A model generated the notes under the pieces. That model saw only the letters and a program-made list of their open reading frames with translations, searched no databases and was not told the DNA's origin. Of a stretch of DNA of 64,000 bases, positions 26,015 through 33,154 are shown in pieces (position 1 is the stretch's first letter; every line of letters starts with the position of its first letter). Position numbers and translations under genes: made by a program. Where the stretch lies: assembly GCF_030867385.1 (NCBI RefSeq), contig NZ_JAPFBJ010000001.1:186001-250000 (forward strand), written 5' to 3'. This stretch comes from Sphingobium sp. DEHP117. GTDB taxonomy: Bacteria > Pseudomonadota > Alphaproteobacteria > Sphingomonadales > Sphingomonadaceae.

Positions 26015-27955
26015 TCAGCTGATACCCAGTCCTCTGTTCCTGCCCCCGATGGTCCAACTGATCGGACCATCGCGCATGACGCCCATAACGGACTTGCCGA
26101 CCGCGCGCTCGAGAACCGGCCGCCACGGCACAAGGCTGAACTCGCGGGACTTCTCGATCATCGCATAACGCTGGTCCCCGACCATGACGGCGCGGCGGTA
26201 GATGCCCTCGATCGGCTCGCCACGCCTTGGTGTGACGTGCCGCAGTCCCGTCTCCTCGCTAATCTGCTGGCTGGTCCGATTGAGCTCACGCTGCTGGAGG
26301 ACGAGGAGCAGATTGCGACGCAAGCGAATGTCCGGCCCCTCAAGCTCGGCCAGTCCCTGTTCGACAAGCCATGCCTGCCGCTGGGCAAGACTGTTCCTCA
26401 CATCCACTCCGAACCCACCGGAGAGCTTTTCGCACTGATCGCTGACCAGTTCTCGGTCCAGCCAGGTCGCCCCGTCATGGTGCGGTAGTGCTTCGAGCGG
26501 ACGGTGGGACAGAGTCTCGATACATACAGGCACGCGTCGGCTCTTCTCTCGCTCATAGCGCTCGGCATCAGCCAGGTGATCCTGTCCTATGACCCAAACG
26601 CCATCGGGCTGGCGTTCGGGCTTGCCGATCGTACGTCGGATGGCCTCGAGGCGGCGGACATAGGCCTGCGCCCGCTCTTCGGTCATGAGCGGGTCTTGCC
26701 TGAGGTGGTGGTCGATACTGTAGTGACCTTGCTGTCGGGCAGCGACATGGGCGATGGTGCGATCGACCTCGCGCACTTCGACCGGCGCGGGCGACAGGCG
26801 GACGATGCTGCCAGTGGCGAAGGACTGCTGGTCCTCGCCAATGTCGGCATAATGGCTGTGGCTATCGATCCCGTCGACGATGAGATAGCGGCGGTCGCGA
26901 TGCTCGTCGGACAGGCCGGTGGCGACGACCCGCCCGATGATCGCCTTTTCCTGTGCCGGTTCGAACAGGCTATGGTTCTGGGGAGGGCGAAGGATACCTG
27001 CCTCGCGCAGTTCGCGGTTCAGCGTCCTGATAATGTCGCCGCGCTCTCCCATGCGCCGCAATGTCAGTTCCAGCTCGCGGTCGAGCGTCCAGCGCCCGTT
27101 TCTTCCTTCCTCGGCAAGGCCGAGCCGAGACAGCGTGCGTAGCCGCCCAATGAGCGAAGCATGCTGGCCCGGATCGGCCTTGGTGACGGCGATGACGCCC
27201 TCTTCGTTCGCCCCGCGCATCAACGCCCGGTCGATGCCGGTGAAGCGCTCCTGTTCGATCTCTCTTGCTTGCGCAGCGGCGATCTCCTGGGCCGTGCGCG
27301 GGCCAAGGTCGAGCGAGACGATTGCGATGGCTCGCGCGCGAAGTCCCTGGGTCATATAGTCCCGGGCAATGATAAGGTCCTTGCCCACCTCGTCCTTGCC
27401 GCGCACGATCACATGGGCATGGGGGTGACCCGTGTTGAAATGATCAACCGCCACCCAGTCGAGCTTCGTGCCCAGGTCCTTCTCGGCCTGATCCATCAGG
27501 CGGCGGACCACGGGCTTCAGGTCATCATATTGATCGCCATCCTCCGGCGCGACGATGAAACGGAACTGGTGGCGATCGCCACTTGAGCGTTCGAGGAAAG
27601 GCCTGCCGTCAAGCCTGTCGGCATCGCGGCCATAGAGCGATCCACGCTCTCCCTCGCGGGTCGTGCCGTCGCGCTGGAGATAGCGAAGATGGGCACCAAC
27701 AGCCATGCCCCTGCCAAGCTTCACGATGCGGCTTTTCACCACCACGCGGCGGGTTCCAGCACCGGCCCTTGAAGCACCCCTGCTCAGCACCCGGCCGACG
27801 CCACTCCCACGTCCCAGACGCGCGCCGGTAAACCGCCGCGCTGCACCGCCCACGCGCCCACCCATTCGGCGGGCGCGCGCCAAGCTTTTCCCGACGCTGG
27901 GTGTGTCGCTGCCGATGCGCCCAAGCCAAAGGTCGAAATCATCCCTGTCGGCCAT
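26015..27955 (-). CDS. VirD2-like relaxase (DUF3363 type)
   Basis: A 646-residue relaxase. The basic N-terminus (RRMGGRVGGAARRFTGARLGRG) leads to the VirD2-like nuclease fold: VKLGRGMAVGAHLRYLQRDGTTREG, HQFRFIVAPEDGDQY, and the metal-binding His cluster DHFNTGHPHAHVIVRG (~180-195). The candidate catalytic Tyr lies in HLRYLQRDG or RDYMTQG. The C-terminal DUF3363-like region runs to residue 646. The start at 27955 has AAGGA 9 nt upstream; an earlier ATG would add 23 untypical residues. Nicks DNA at an oriT and pilots the strand in conjugative mobilization; transfer would need a helper type IV system since none is present here. Confidence 0.9.
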   Translation of the reverse strand: MADRDDFDLWLGRIGSDTPSVGKSLARARRMGGRVGGAARRFTGARLGRGSGVGRVLSRGASRAGAGTRRVVVKSRIVKLGRGMAVGAHLRYLQRDGTTREGERGSLYGRDADRLDGRPFLERSSGDRHQFRFIVAPEDGDQYDDLKPVVRRLMDQAEKDLGTKLDWVAVDHFNTGHPHAHVIVRGKDEVGKDLIIARDYMTQGLRARAIAIVSLDLGPRTAQEIAAAQAREIEQERFTGIDRALMRGANEEGVIAVTKADPGQHASLIGRLRTLSRLGLAEEGRNGRWTLDRELELTLRRMGERGDIIRTLNRELREAGILRPPQNHSLFEPAQEKAIIGRVVATGLSDEHRDRRYLIVDGIDSHSHYADIGEDQQSFATGSIVRLSPAPVEVREVDRTIAHVAARQQGHYSIDHHLRQDPLMTEERAQAYVRRLEAIRRTIGKPERQPDGVWVIGQDHLADAERYEREKSRRVPVCIETLSHRPLEALPHHDGATWLDRELVSDQCEKLSGGFGVDVRNSLAQRQAWLVEQGLAELEGPDIRLRRNLLLVLQQRELNRTSQQISEETGLRHVTPRRGEPIEGIYRRAVMVGDQRYAMIEKSREFSLVPWRPVLERAVGKSVMGVMRDGPISWTIGGRNRGLGIS

Positions 27956-28058
27956 GTCGTCATCCTTTCCCGCGAGAGTGGGTAAGGATGGGGTACGCCA
28001 TACCCAGCCTTCAAGGGCCTCCACCGAGATGGACGGAAGTGCAGCATTGTCGAGACTT

Positions 28059-28088
28059 ATGGAGGCATGACCCTCGGCATGCCTCCAT
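28059..28088. other. Inverted repeat upstream of relaxase: candidate oriT region
   Basis: Perfect 11-bp stem ATGGAGGCATG/CATGCCTCCAT with 8-nt loop, 104 bp upstream of the relaxase start. It is flanked by an 18-19-bp imperfect direct repeat (CCTGTGCA(G/A)ACGCCA(A)CCG at 28096-28114 and 28249-28266). Inverted repeats next to a relaxase gene are typical of oriT, but no nic consensus could be identified; a terminator or protein-binding site is possible. Confidence 0.4.
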
Positions 28089-28611
28089 CAGAAACCCTGT
28101 GCAGACGCCAACCGCAGTCCCTTCAGGAGGCAAGGCTTTAATCTTGCCATACCTTAAACCCCCTCAAATTTCAGCTTACGTGTCTCGCTGCTTTCAGTGC
28201 TGATTTTGGAATGCGGACGAATGGATGCGGACTCAAGCCTGCAAAAGTCCTGTGCAAACGCCACCGTTTATCGCCAGAACCTGTGACATTCTGAGCCTGA
28301 TTCAGCGGCAAATTCCGGTGCAATTTGTGCCTCTTTCGGACCAATGCACGCGCGATTTGCCTTGATTACTTCTGCAAATCCAGCAATCTGCCACCGCTCC
28401 CAAGACACGTGGGAGCGGGGCTTAGTAACCCCGATCGAAGAGCTCGGTCGTCCAATTTTGGAGGCCGGGTGGCATGCGCGCATGTCCAGCCGGCTTGCCG
28501 GTAAAGGCGCATGCGCCTTACTTCGGTCAGGTTACTAACATCCGGCTTCGGCCGTCGCCCCGAGTGGACATAGGTGCGACGAAAGAGGCCAAAGGCAACG
28601 GCGTCGCCAGT
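28089..28611. other. Non-coding stretch upstream of the mob genes
   Basis: About 520 bp with only short, non-convincing frames. Besides the direct repeats noted near 28096 and 28249, ATGCGGAC occurs twice (around 28211 and 28226). Nothing else is recognised. Confidence 0.4.
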
Positions 28612-28845
28612 ATGGGGACGCTTATGCCGGTGCCAAGCAGCTCAGGCTGGAGCCCAATTTCTGAATTGCCAAGCGACCGAAAAGATGGCCGTCGGATGCT
28701 TCTGTGGGAAGGAGACCAGGCTGTTATCGGTCGATGGGACAGCTACCGTCATGGATGGCAGGACCCTGAAAATATGCATCTCTTTGAGGAGATAAGTTAT
28801 TGGGCAGACATCCTGTTTCCAGAGCCGCAGGAACCCAAAGAGTAA
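28612..28845 (+). CDS. Small hypothetical protein (DUF551-like)
   Basis: A 77-residue protein (ATG 28612; 28624 also possible): MPVPSSSGWSPISELPSDRKDG, then RRMLLWEGDQAVIGRWDSY, then SYWADILFPEPQEPKE. The pattern Trp-x-Pro-Ile-x-x-x-Pro ... Val/Leu-Leu-Trp ... Tyr-Trp-x-(x)-Leu-Pro resembles the DUF551 family of phage and mobile-element proteins of unknown function. It stands alone between the mob module and the HNH gene. Confidence 0.55.
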   Translation: MGTLMPVPSSSGWSPISELPSDRKDGRRMLLWEGDQAVIGRWDSYRHGWQDPENMHLFEEISYWADILFPEPQEPKE

Positions 28846-28982
28846 TTCCGACCTCCATGGTCCGAGAGCTATCCGCGATAGCCTTCCTCGGTAAAGTGAA
28901 AGCACCATGTCAAAATGTCGGCTGTTGGGACACTCCGGAAAGGCAGGTTCCGGGATGCAATCTAGAGATACCTGCCGTTCAT

Positions 28983-29720
28983 TCAATGAGGCTGCGCTTG
29001 GACCCTAACCGCTTCGAAGCCGCCGTCGCAAAAATCATTGTTGTCGGCCAATGCTCGATAGAGCTTGGCAAGCCAGTAGTTTGGACCTGACACTTCCTCA
29101 AAGTCCTCCGCCCCCTCGATCAATTTCTCAGCGACACGCGCTGCATCTTCCCCGGCTCCATACGCGCGAGGAAGCGCCGGATACTGCCCTCCCAAATGTT
29201 CGAGGCCCATCCGCCTGTAACGATCGGCAAGGTCAAGTTCGTTGAAGTGCGACCGCAGATGCTGGAAGGTCTGAACCATCATTCCCGCCGGCCGGGTCAG
29301 CCGGTAGGACAGAATCAGTGCATCTGCTTCCATGCGTGCGCGCACCGCCAAAAACGCCATGTCCGGGATCACATCGTAACACGGATGCAGGAACATCCGT
29401 ACGTTCGTCCCCTCGTCCAGGATGCGGTCTCGCTTGCGCGTATTGCAGACCGCACAGCTTGGTACGAGATTTATTGGAAATACCGAAAACTCGGGATGCT
29501 TCTCCTTCGGCAGATAATGATCGAGCGTCGAGGACTCACCGATCCCACAGAATGGGCACCGTGCAACGCTAATCCTTTTCAGAAGATCGCCGCGGAGTGC
29601 TGTCATCGGCCCAGTCTCTACGGTGAAAGCATGCCGCATCGCCTCCTTCTGCAGGTCGGTTAACTGGGCTTCATCCAGTTCACCAATCTCCGGCACGGCA
29701 TCAACGACATGCCTGGTCAC
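28983..29720 (-). CDS. HNH endonuclease, partner of the divergent helicase
   Basis: A protein of about 245 residues with a zinc-stabilised HNH motif: ARCPFCGIGESSTLDHYLPK (~54-73) followed by INLVPSCAVCNTRKRD (~83-98), giving CxxC...DH...N...CxxCN. The remaining helical C-terminal half (MMVQTFQHLRSHFNELDLADRYRRM) is not recognised. No good ATG exists near the natural N-terminus; a GTG at 29720 with AAGG just upstream is proposed, because the long frame beyond it is antisense to the helicase and Cys-rich. Divergent from, and abutting, the SF2 helicase gene, suggesting a functional pair. Likely DNA cleavage; anti-phage defence is the favoured but unproven role. Confidence 0.75.
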   Translation of the reverse strand: MTRHVVDAVPEIGELDEAQLTDLQKEAMRHAFTVETGPMTALRGDLLKRISVARCPFCGIGESSTLDHYLPKEKHPEFSVFPINLVPSCAVCNTRKRDRILDEGTNVRMFLHPCYDVIPDMAFLAVRARMEADALILSYRLTRPAGMMVQTFQHLRSHFNELDLADRYRRMGLEHLGGQYPALPRAYGAGEDAARVAEKLIEGAEDFEEVSGPNYWLAKLYRALADNNDFCDGGFEAVRVQAQPH

Positions 29721-32700
29721 GACCTTATCAAGACAGAGCTCAACCCGCCCTACGATCAACTGTATCTCCGCCGCAAAGGCTCCAAGCGGCGGATGACCGA
29801 CTTTCCAGTTCTCACGGCTGGCCTCGCGCGCGACGCAGCAATACCAGAAACGATGTTTCTGCAATGGGATGCGGTAGACCTGCTCACAAAACGCGTCGAC
29901 ACGCCGGACAAGCTGCTGACCACATGGGAAAATCAATTCAGCTTCCGTCTAGAAGGTAAGAAGGGCGAGCCGGGTCTGCGCCTTCCCCAGATTGGCGCAC
30001 TACACGCGATCGCTGCGCACTTCGCCGTCGGTGATACGTTCGAGGCCGCGATAGTTGTGCTTCCCACTGGGACGGGCAAGACCGAGACCATGCTCGCGGC
30101 TCAGGTCTACCTTCGTCCCGCACGCACACTTGTACTCGTGTCCGGCGTACCGCTCCGCGACCAAATCGAAGAGAAGTTCGCAACACTCGGCTATCTGCCA
30201 ATTGCCGAGATAATACCGAGCGATCTATCCGGGCCACGCGTGGCCACCATTTCAAGCGGCATTAAGAGCCTTGCTGAGTCAGAAGACCTCCTCAAGAACG
30301 CGAACATTATTATCGCGCTGCCGAACTCACTAAATGCGTCCGACCCCAACGCGATAGCTGCGCTCGCCAAGGGCTGTTCATATCTCTTCGTCGACGAGGT
30401 ACACCACATTAAAGCTCCGACCTGGCGCTCGATACGCGACCACTTCAGCAGTGGTAGAGTCATCCAGTTCACTGCGACGCCCTTCCGCAGAGACAATGAG
30501 CGTGTCGATGGCCGGATTATTTTCAATTACAAGCTCGGGGATGCGCAGCGCGCCGGTTACTACAAAAAGATCCAGCTCCAGACTGTCGAGGAATACGGAG
30601 ACCAGGAAGCGCGCGACGAGGCAATTGCACGCACAGCTGTCGAGGCCCTCCGCCGAGACGTCAATGACGGAAAACTAGATCACATCCTCATGGCGCGCAC
30701 CGATACGCAGGCGCGCGCCGATGCCCTCGCGGAGATGTACGAGCGACTCGCGCCTGAGTTCGTACCAGTCAAGGTGTATTCCGAGCGACCTGATAGTCAG
30801 AACCGCGCAGCCCTGGCGGCGCTGCGCAATCGAGAAATCACTGGATCGCGAATTGTAGTCTGCGTGAACATGCTCGGCGAAGGCTTCGACTTTGCGCAGC
30901 TGAAACTCGCGGCGCTACACGACACCCACAAATCTCTTGCCATCACGCTTCAATTTATCGGTCGCTTTACGCGCAAAGGGCCCGACGACGTGGGCGACGC
31001 GACCGTCGTAACCAATATCGCAGACCCTGACGCCGAAAAGAAGATTGCCGCGCTGTACGCGGAGGGCGCGGATTGGGACATTCTGATCCGCCGCCTCAGC
31101 GAAGAGCGTGTCGATGACGAACTGCGGCTGCAGAACGTTGTCGAGCGACTCAAGCAGAACGGAACTCTTGCTGCTGAGCTCTCACTTTGGAACCTACGCC
31201 CGGCGATCTCGACGCAATTTTTCAGAACGAAGTGTGAGGACTGGTCCCCGCTGGCCTATTCCAGCGTATTGCCGGCCGGGGCCGAGACTTGGTACGCGCT
31301 CGATGACAAGGACAAGCTTCTCGTGGCCGTGGTCGCCCAAACTGAAGAGGTAAAATGGGGCGACTACCAGAACGTCGTGAACACCTTATATGACTTAATC
31401 ATAGCGCGTTGGGACGACGCCCAAGGCGTCCCGTCAGTGTACGCCAGCGACTATGACCGGATGCGCACCGAACGGATGGCGAAAGCTATCGTGGGTGATA
31501 ACGTCGAGCTCTTTAGTGGCGACGCCATCTTTAACATCCTGAACGGTGTAGAACTCCCGCTCGTTAAGAACCTCGGATCGCGCCGTGTTGGCGCCATCAG
31601 CTTCACAACCTACTTCGGAAGCAACGTTACCGAAGGCCTCGGACAAATAGATAAGTCCGAAGCAGAGCTGAACAACATAGCCTGCGTGGGCTACGAGGAC
31701 GGAGATCGGGTGCTATGGGGCGGAGCCAAGCGCCGCGGCAAAGTTTGGCAGCAGCGCAAATCCGGTTCGATCGCCGACTGGGTTACCTGGACGAAATCAA
31801 CTTGGGCAAAGGTCACGTCTGACGACCACGACGTGAAGAATATCATCAAAGGCTTCCTTAAGCCCATTAAGCTGACCGCCCCGCATGCGTCGCACGCTAT
31901 CTCGGCGGAATGGGGCGAGCAAGCACAGCAGAACCAAAGCGAGCGACAATCCATCTTCTTCGGTCGTATTGAGAAGCTGCTCTACGACGTCGGCATCGAC
32001 TCCGTCGAGGCCGACGGCATGATTAACATCAGCTTCGAGGCCGAGGATGCACGGGCCGTTTACGAGCTCAAGATTGCGCCAAGCCTGCCGGGCGGATACG
32101 CCTACAACCGCAAATCCGGGCCCGACCTGATGTTCAAACGAGTGACCAAGGAGGCCGAACCGCTTGAGTTTTACCTTCAGAGAGATCCGGTCGTCATCCG
32201 ATACGCTGACGGCACCCATTCATACAATTGCTATCACATCCCAGCTAAGCTTGAAGCGGGCACCTATCCCAAGGATCAGTTGGAGGCGTGGGACTTCAGT
32301 GGCGTTCCGCTCAATAAGGAATCCATAGGCAAGGGCGGCGACAAGGCGACCATCCAATACCGAGCGTTTGAGCACGTGCGGGACGAATATGACCTCGTCT
32401 TCAACGACGATGGAAAGGCCGAGGCTGGCGACCTCGTATGCCTCCGAGACATCGACGAGAGTACGATCAAGCTTACTCTCGTTCACTGCAAAGGCGCGAT
32501 AGGCGGAAGCATCTCTGCCGTTATCGAAAACTTCTATTTTCTATGCGGCCAAGCCCAGAAGTGTATCACGAAGAAGCACAAGGGCGTCGAGCGCCTCGCG
32601 CGGGATCTGAGGCGCCGTGAGGCGCAATGGACAGCGTCCGGGCACACCCGCTTCCTCAAAGGTGGACAACGCGAACTCTCGTACTTCAAGGAAAAAGCTC

Positions 32701-32855
32701 GAAAGTCGAGGTTACAGTTCGAGGTTGTGCTCGTCCAGCCCGGAGCCAGCGTAAATTCCGTGACTGTTCCTATCCTTCAGCTATTGGCGACGACCGAACT
32801 TTTCCTGAAGAAGACTACAGATGCCGACTTCCGGGTCATCTTGAACAAATGCTGA
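29709..32855 (+). CDS. SF2 helicase, candidate defence protein
   Basis: A 1048-residue DEAD/DEAH-type helicase. Walker A VLPTGTGKTETML (~118-130), motif Ia-like LVLVSGVPLRDQI, motif II LFVDEVHHI (~223), motif III IQFTATPFRRD, motif V-like VVCVNMLGEGFDF, motif VI LQFIGRFTRKG (~418). The C-terminal third is unlike housekeeping helicases. It includes AGDLVCLRDIDESTIKLTL followed by VHCKGA (~900-930), reminiscent of the D...QxK core of Mrr-type restriction nucleases but with His at the usual Gln/Glu position. The start at 29709 is uncertain; 29793 (MTDFPVLTAG) is an alternative that would leave a gap for divergent promoters. Together with the HNH gene it resembles a restriction or defence locus carried on a tRNA-associated island. 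Confidence 0.82.
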   Translation: MPGHDLIKTELNPPYDQLYLRRKGSKRRMTDFPVLTAGLARDAAIPETMFLQWDAVDLLTKRVDTPDKLLTTWENQFSFRLEGKKGEPGLRLPQIGALHAIAAHFAVGDTFEAAIVVLPTGTGKTETMLAAQVYLRPARTLVLVSGVPLRDQIEEKFATLGYLPIAEIIPSDLSGPRVATISSGIKSLAESEDLLKNANIIIALPNSLNASDPNAIAALAKGCSYLFVDEVHHIKAPTWRSIRDHFSSGRVIQFTATPFRRDNERVDGRIIFNYKLGDAQRAGYYKKIQLQTVEEYGDQEARDEAIARTAVEALRRDVNDGKLDHILMARTDTQARADALAEMYERLAPEFVPVKVYSERPDSQNRAALAALRNREITGSRIVVCVNMLGEGFDFAQLKLAALHDTHKSLAITLQFIGRFTRKGPDDVGDATVVTNIADPDAEKKIAALYAEGADWDILIRRLSEERVDDELRLQNVVERLKQNGTLAAELSLWNLRPAISTQFFRTKCEDWSPLAYSSVLPAGAETWYALDDKDKLLVAVVAQTEEVKWGDYQNVVNTLYDLIIARWDDAQGVPSVYASDYDRMRTERMAKAIVGDNVELFSGDAIFNILNGVELPLVKNLGSRRVGAISFTTYFGSNVTEGLGQIDKSEAELNNIACVGYEDGDRVLWGGAKRRGKVWQQRKSGSIADWVTWTKSTWAKVTSDDHDVKNIIKGFLKPIKLTAPHASHAISAEWGEQAQQNQSERQSIFFGRIEKLLYDVGIDSVEADGMINISFEAEDARAVYELKIAPSLPGGYAYNRKSGPDLMFKRVTKEAEPLEFYLQRDPVVIRYADGTHSYNCYHIPAKLEAGTYPKDQLEAWDFSGVPLNKESIGKGGDKATIQYRAFEHVRDEYDLVFNDDGKAEAGDLVCLRDIDESTIKLTLVHCKGAIGGSISAVIENFYFLCGQAQKCITKKHKGVERLARDLRRREAQWTASGHTRFLKGGQRELSYFKEKARKSRLQFEVVLVQPGASVNSVTVPILQLLATTELFLKKTTDADFRVILNKC

Positions 32856-33154
32856 GCCTGATCACGTTGGCTAATCCGCGAAACAAGAATAGGCGCTGAG
32901 CCGCGCGAGTCCGTTCCCCCAACCCGGTTGCTCACTAAAGGAAATCCGGAAGCCTTTTGCTGTCCTTTAGGCCGGTGAAGGAACGGCAGATATTGGCGAG
33001 GCTGTAAAGCGCCGCGAAAGACCGTTCTGTCGGCGTCCCAAACCTCAAATATGATTCATTCACACACGAGATAGTGAGTATTGACATCCTAACCGATGTG
33101 GGTCATTTATCGCCTTGGACGCTGCTATCGTGAACGGCGCCAAGGGAGGGATAA
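32856..33154. other. Intergenic region with hairpin and promoter for the catabolic block
   Basis: No gene seen in ~300 bp. An 8-bp inverted repeat CTAAAGGA/TCCTTTAG (32935-32942 and 32963-32970) follows the helicase and may be a weak terminator. A promoter lies near the right end. Confidence 0.4.
33081..33110 (+). promoter_or_regulatory. Candidate sigma-70 promoter of the TonB receptor gene
   Basis: TTGACA at 33081-33086 and ATTTAT at 33105-33110 with 18-bp spacing, 45 bp upstream of the receptor ATG. The gene has a strong AGGGAGG ribosome-binding site. Confidence 0.45.

Noticed and set aside
26504-27142. Plus-strand open frames opposite the relaxase
   Set aside because: Relaxase His cluster and conserved domain on the minus strand explain the region; the plus frames lack start signals and motifs.
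28268-28483. 71-residue minus-strand frame upstream of the relaxase
   Set aside because: No recognisable motif, no ribosome-binding site; treated as non-coding.
29721-29936. ATG-initiated extension of the HNH protein into the helicase gene
   Set aside because: The extra 72 residues are Cys/Trp-rich and antisense to helicase coding sequence; no HNH-family likeness.
32935-32970. Inverted repeat after the helicase as a strong terminator
   Set aside because: Stem of only 8 bp with a 20-nt loop and no U tract; kept only as a weak note within the intergenic entry.
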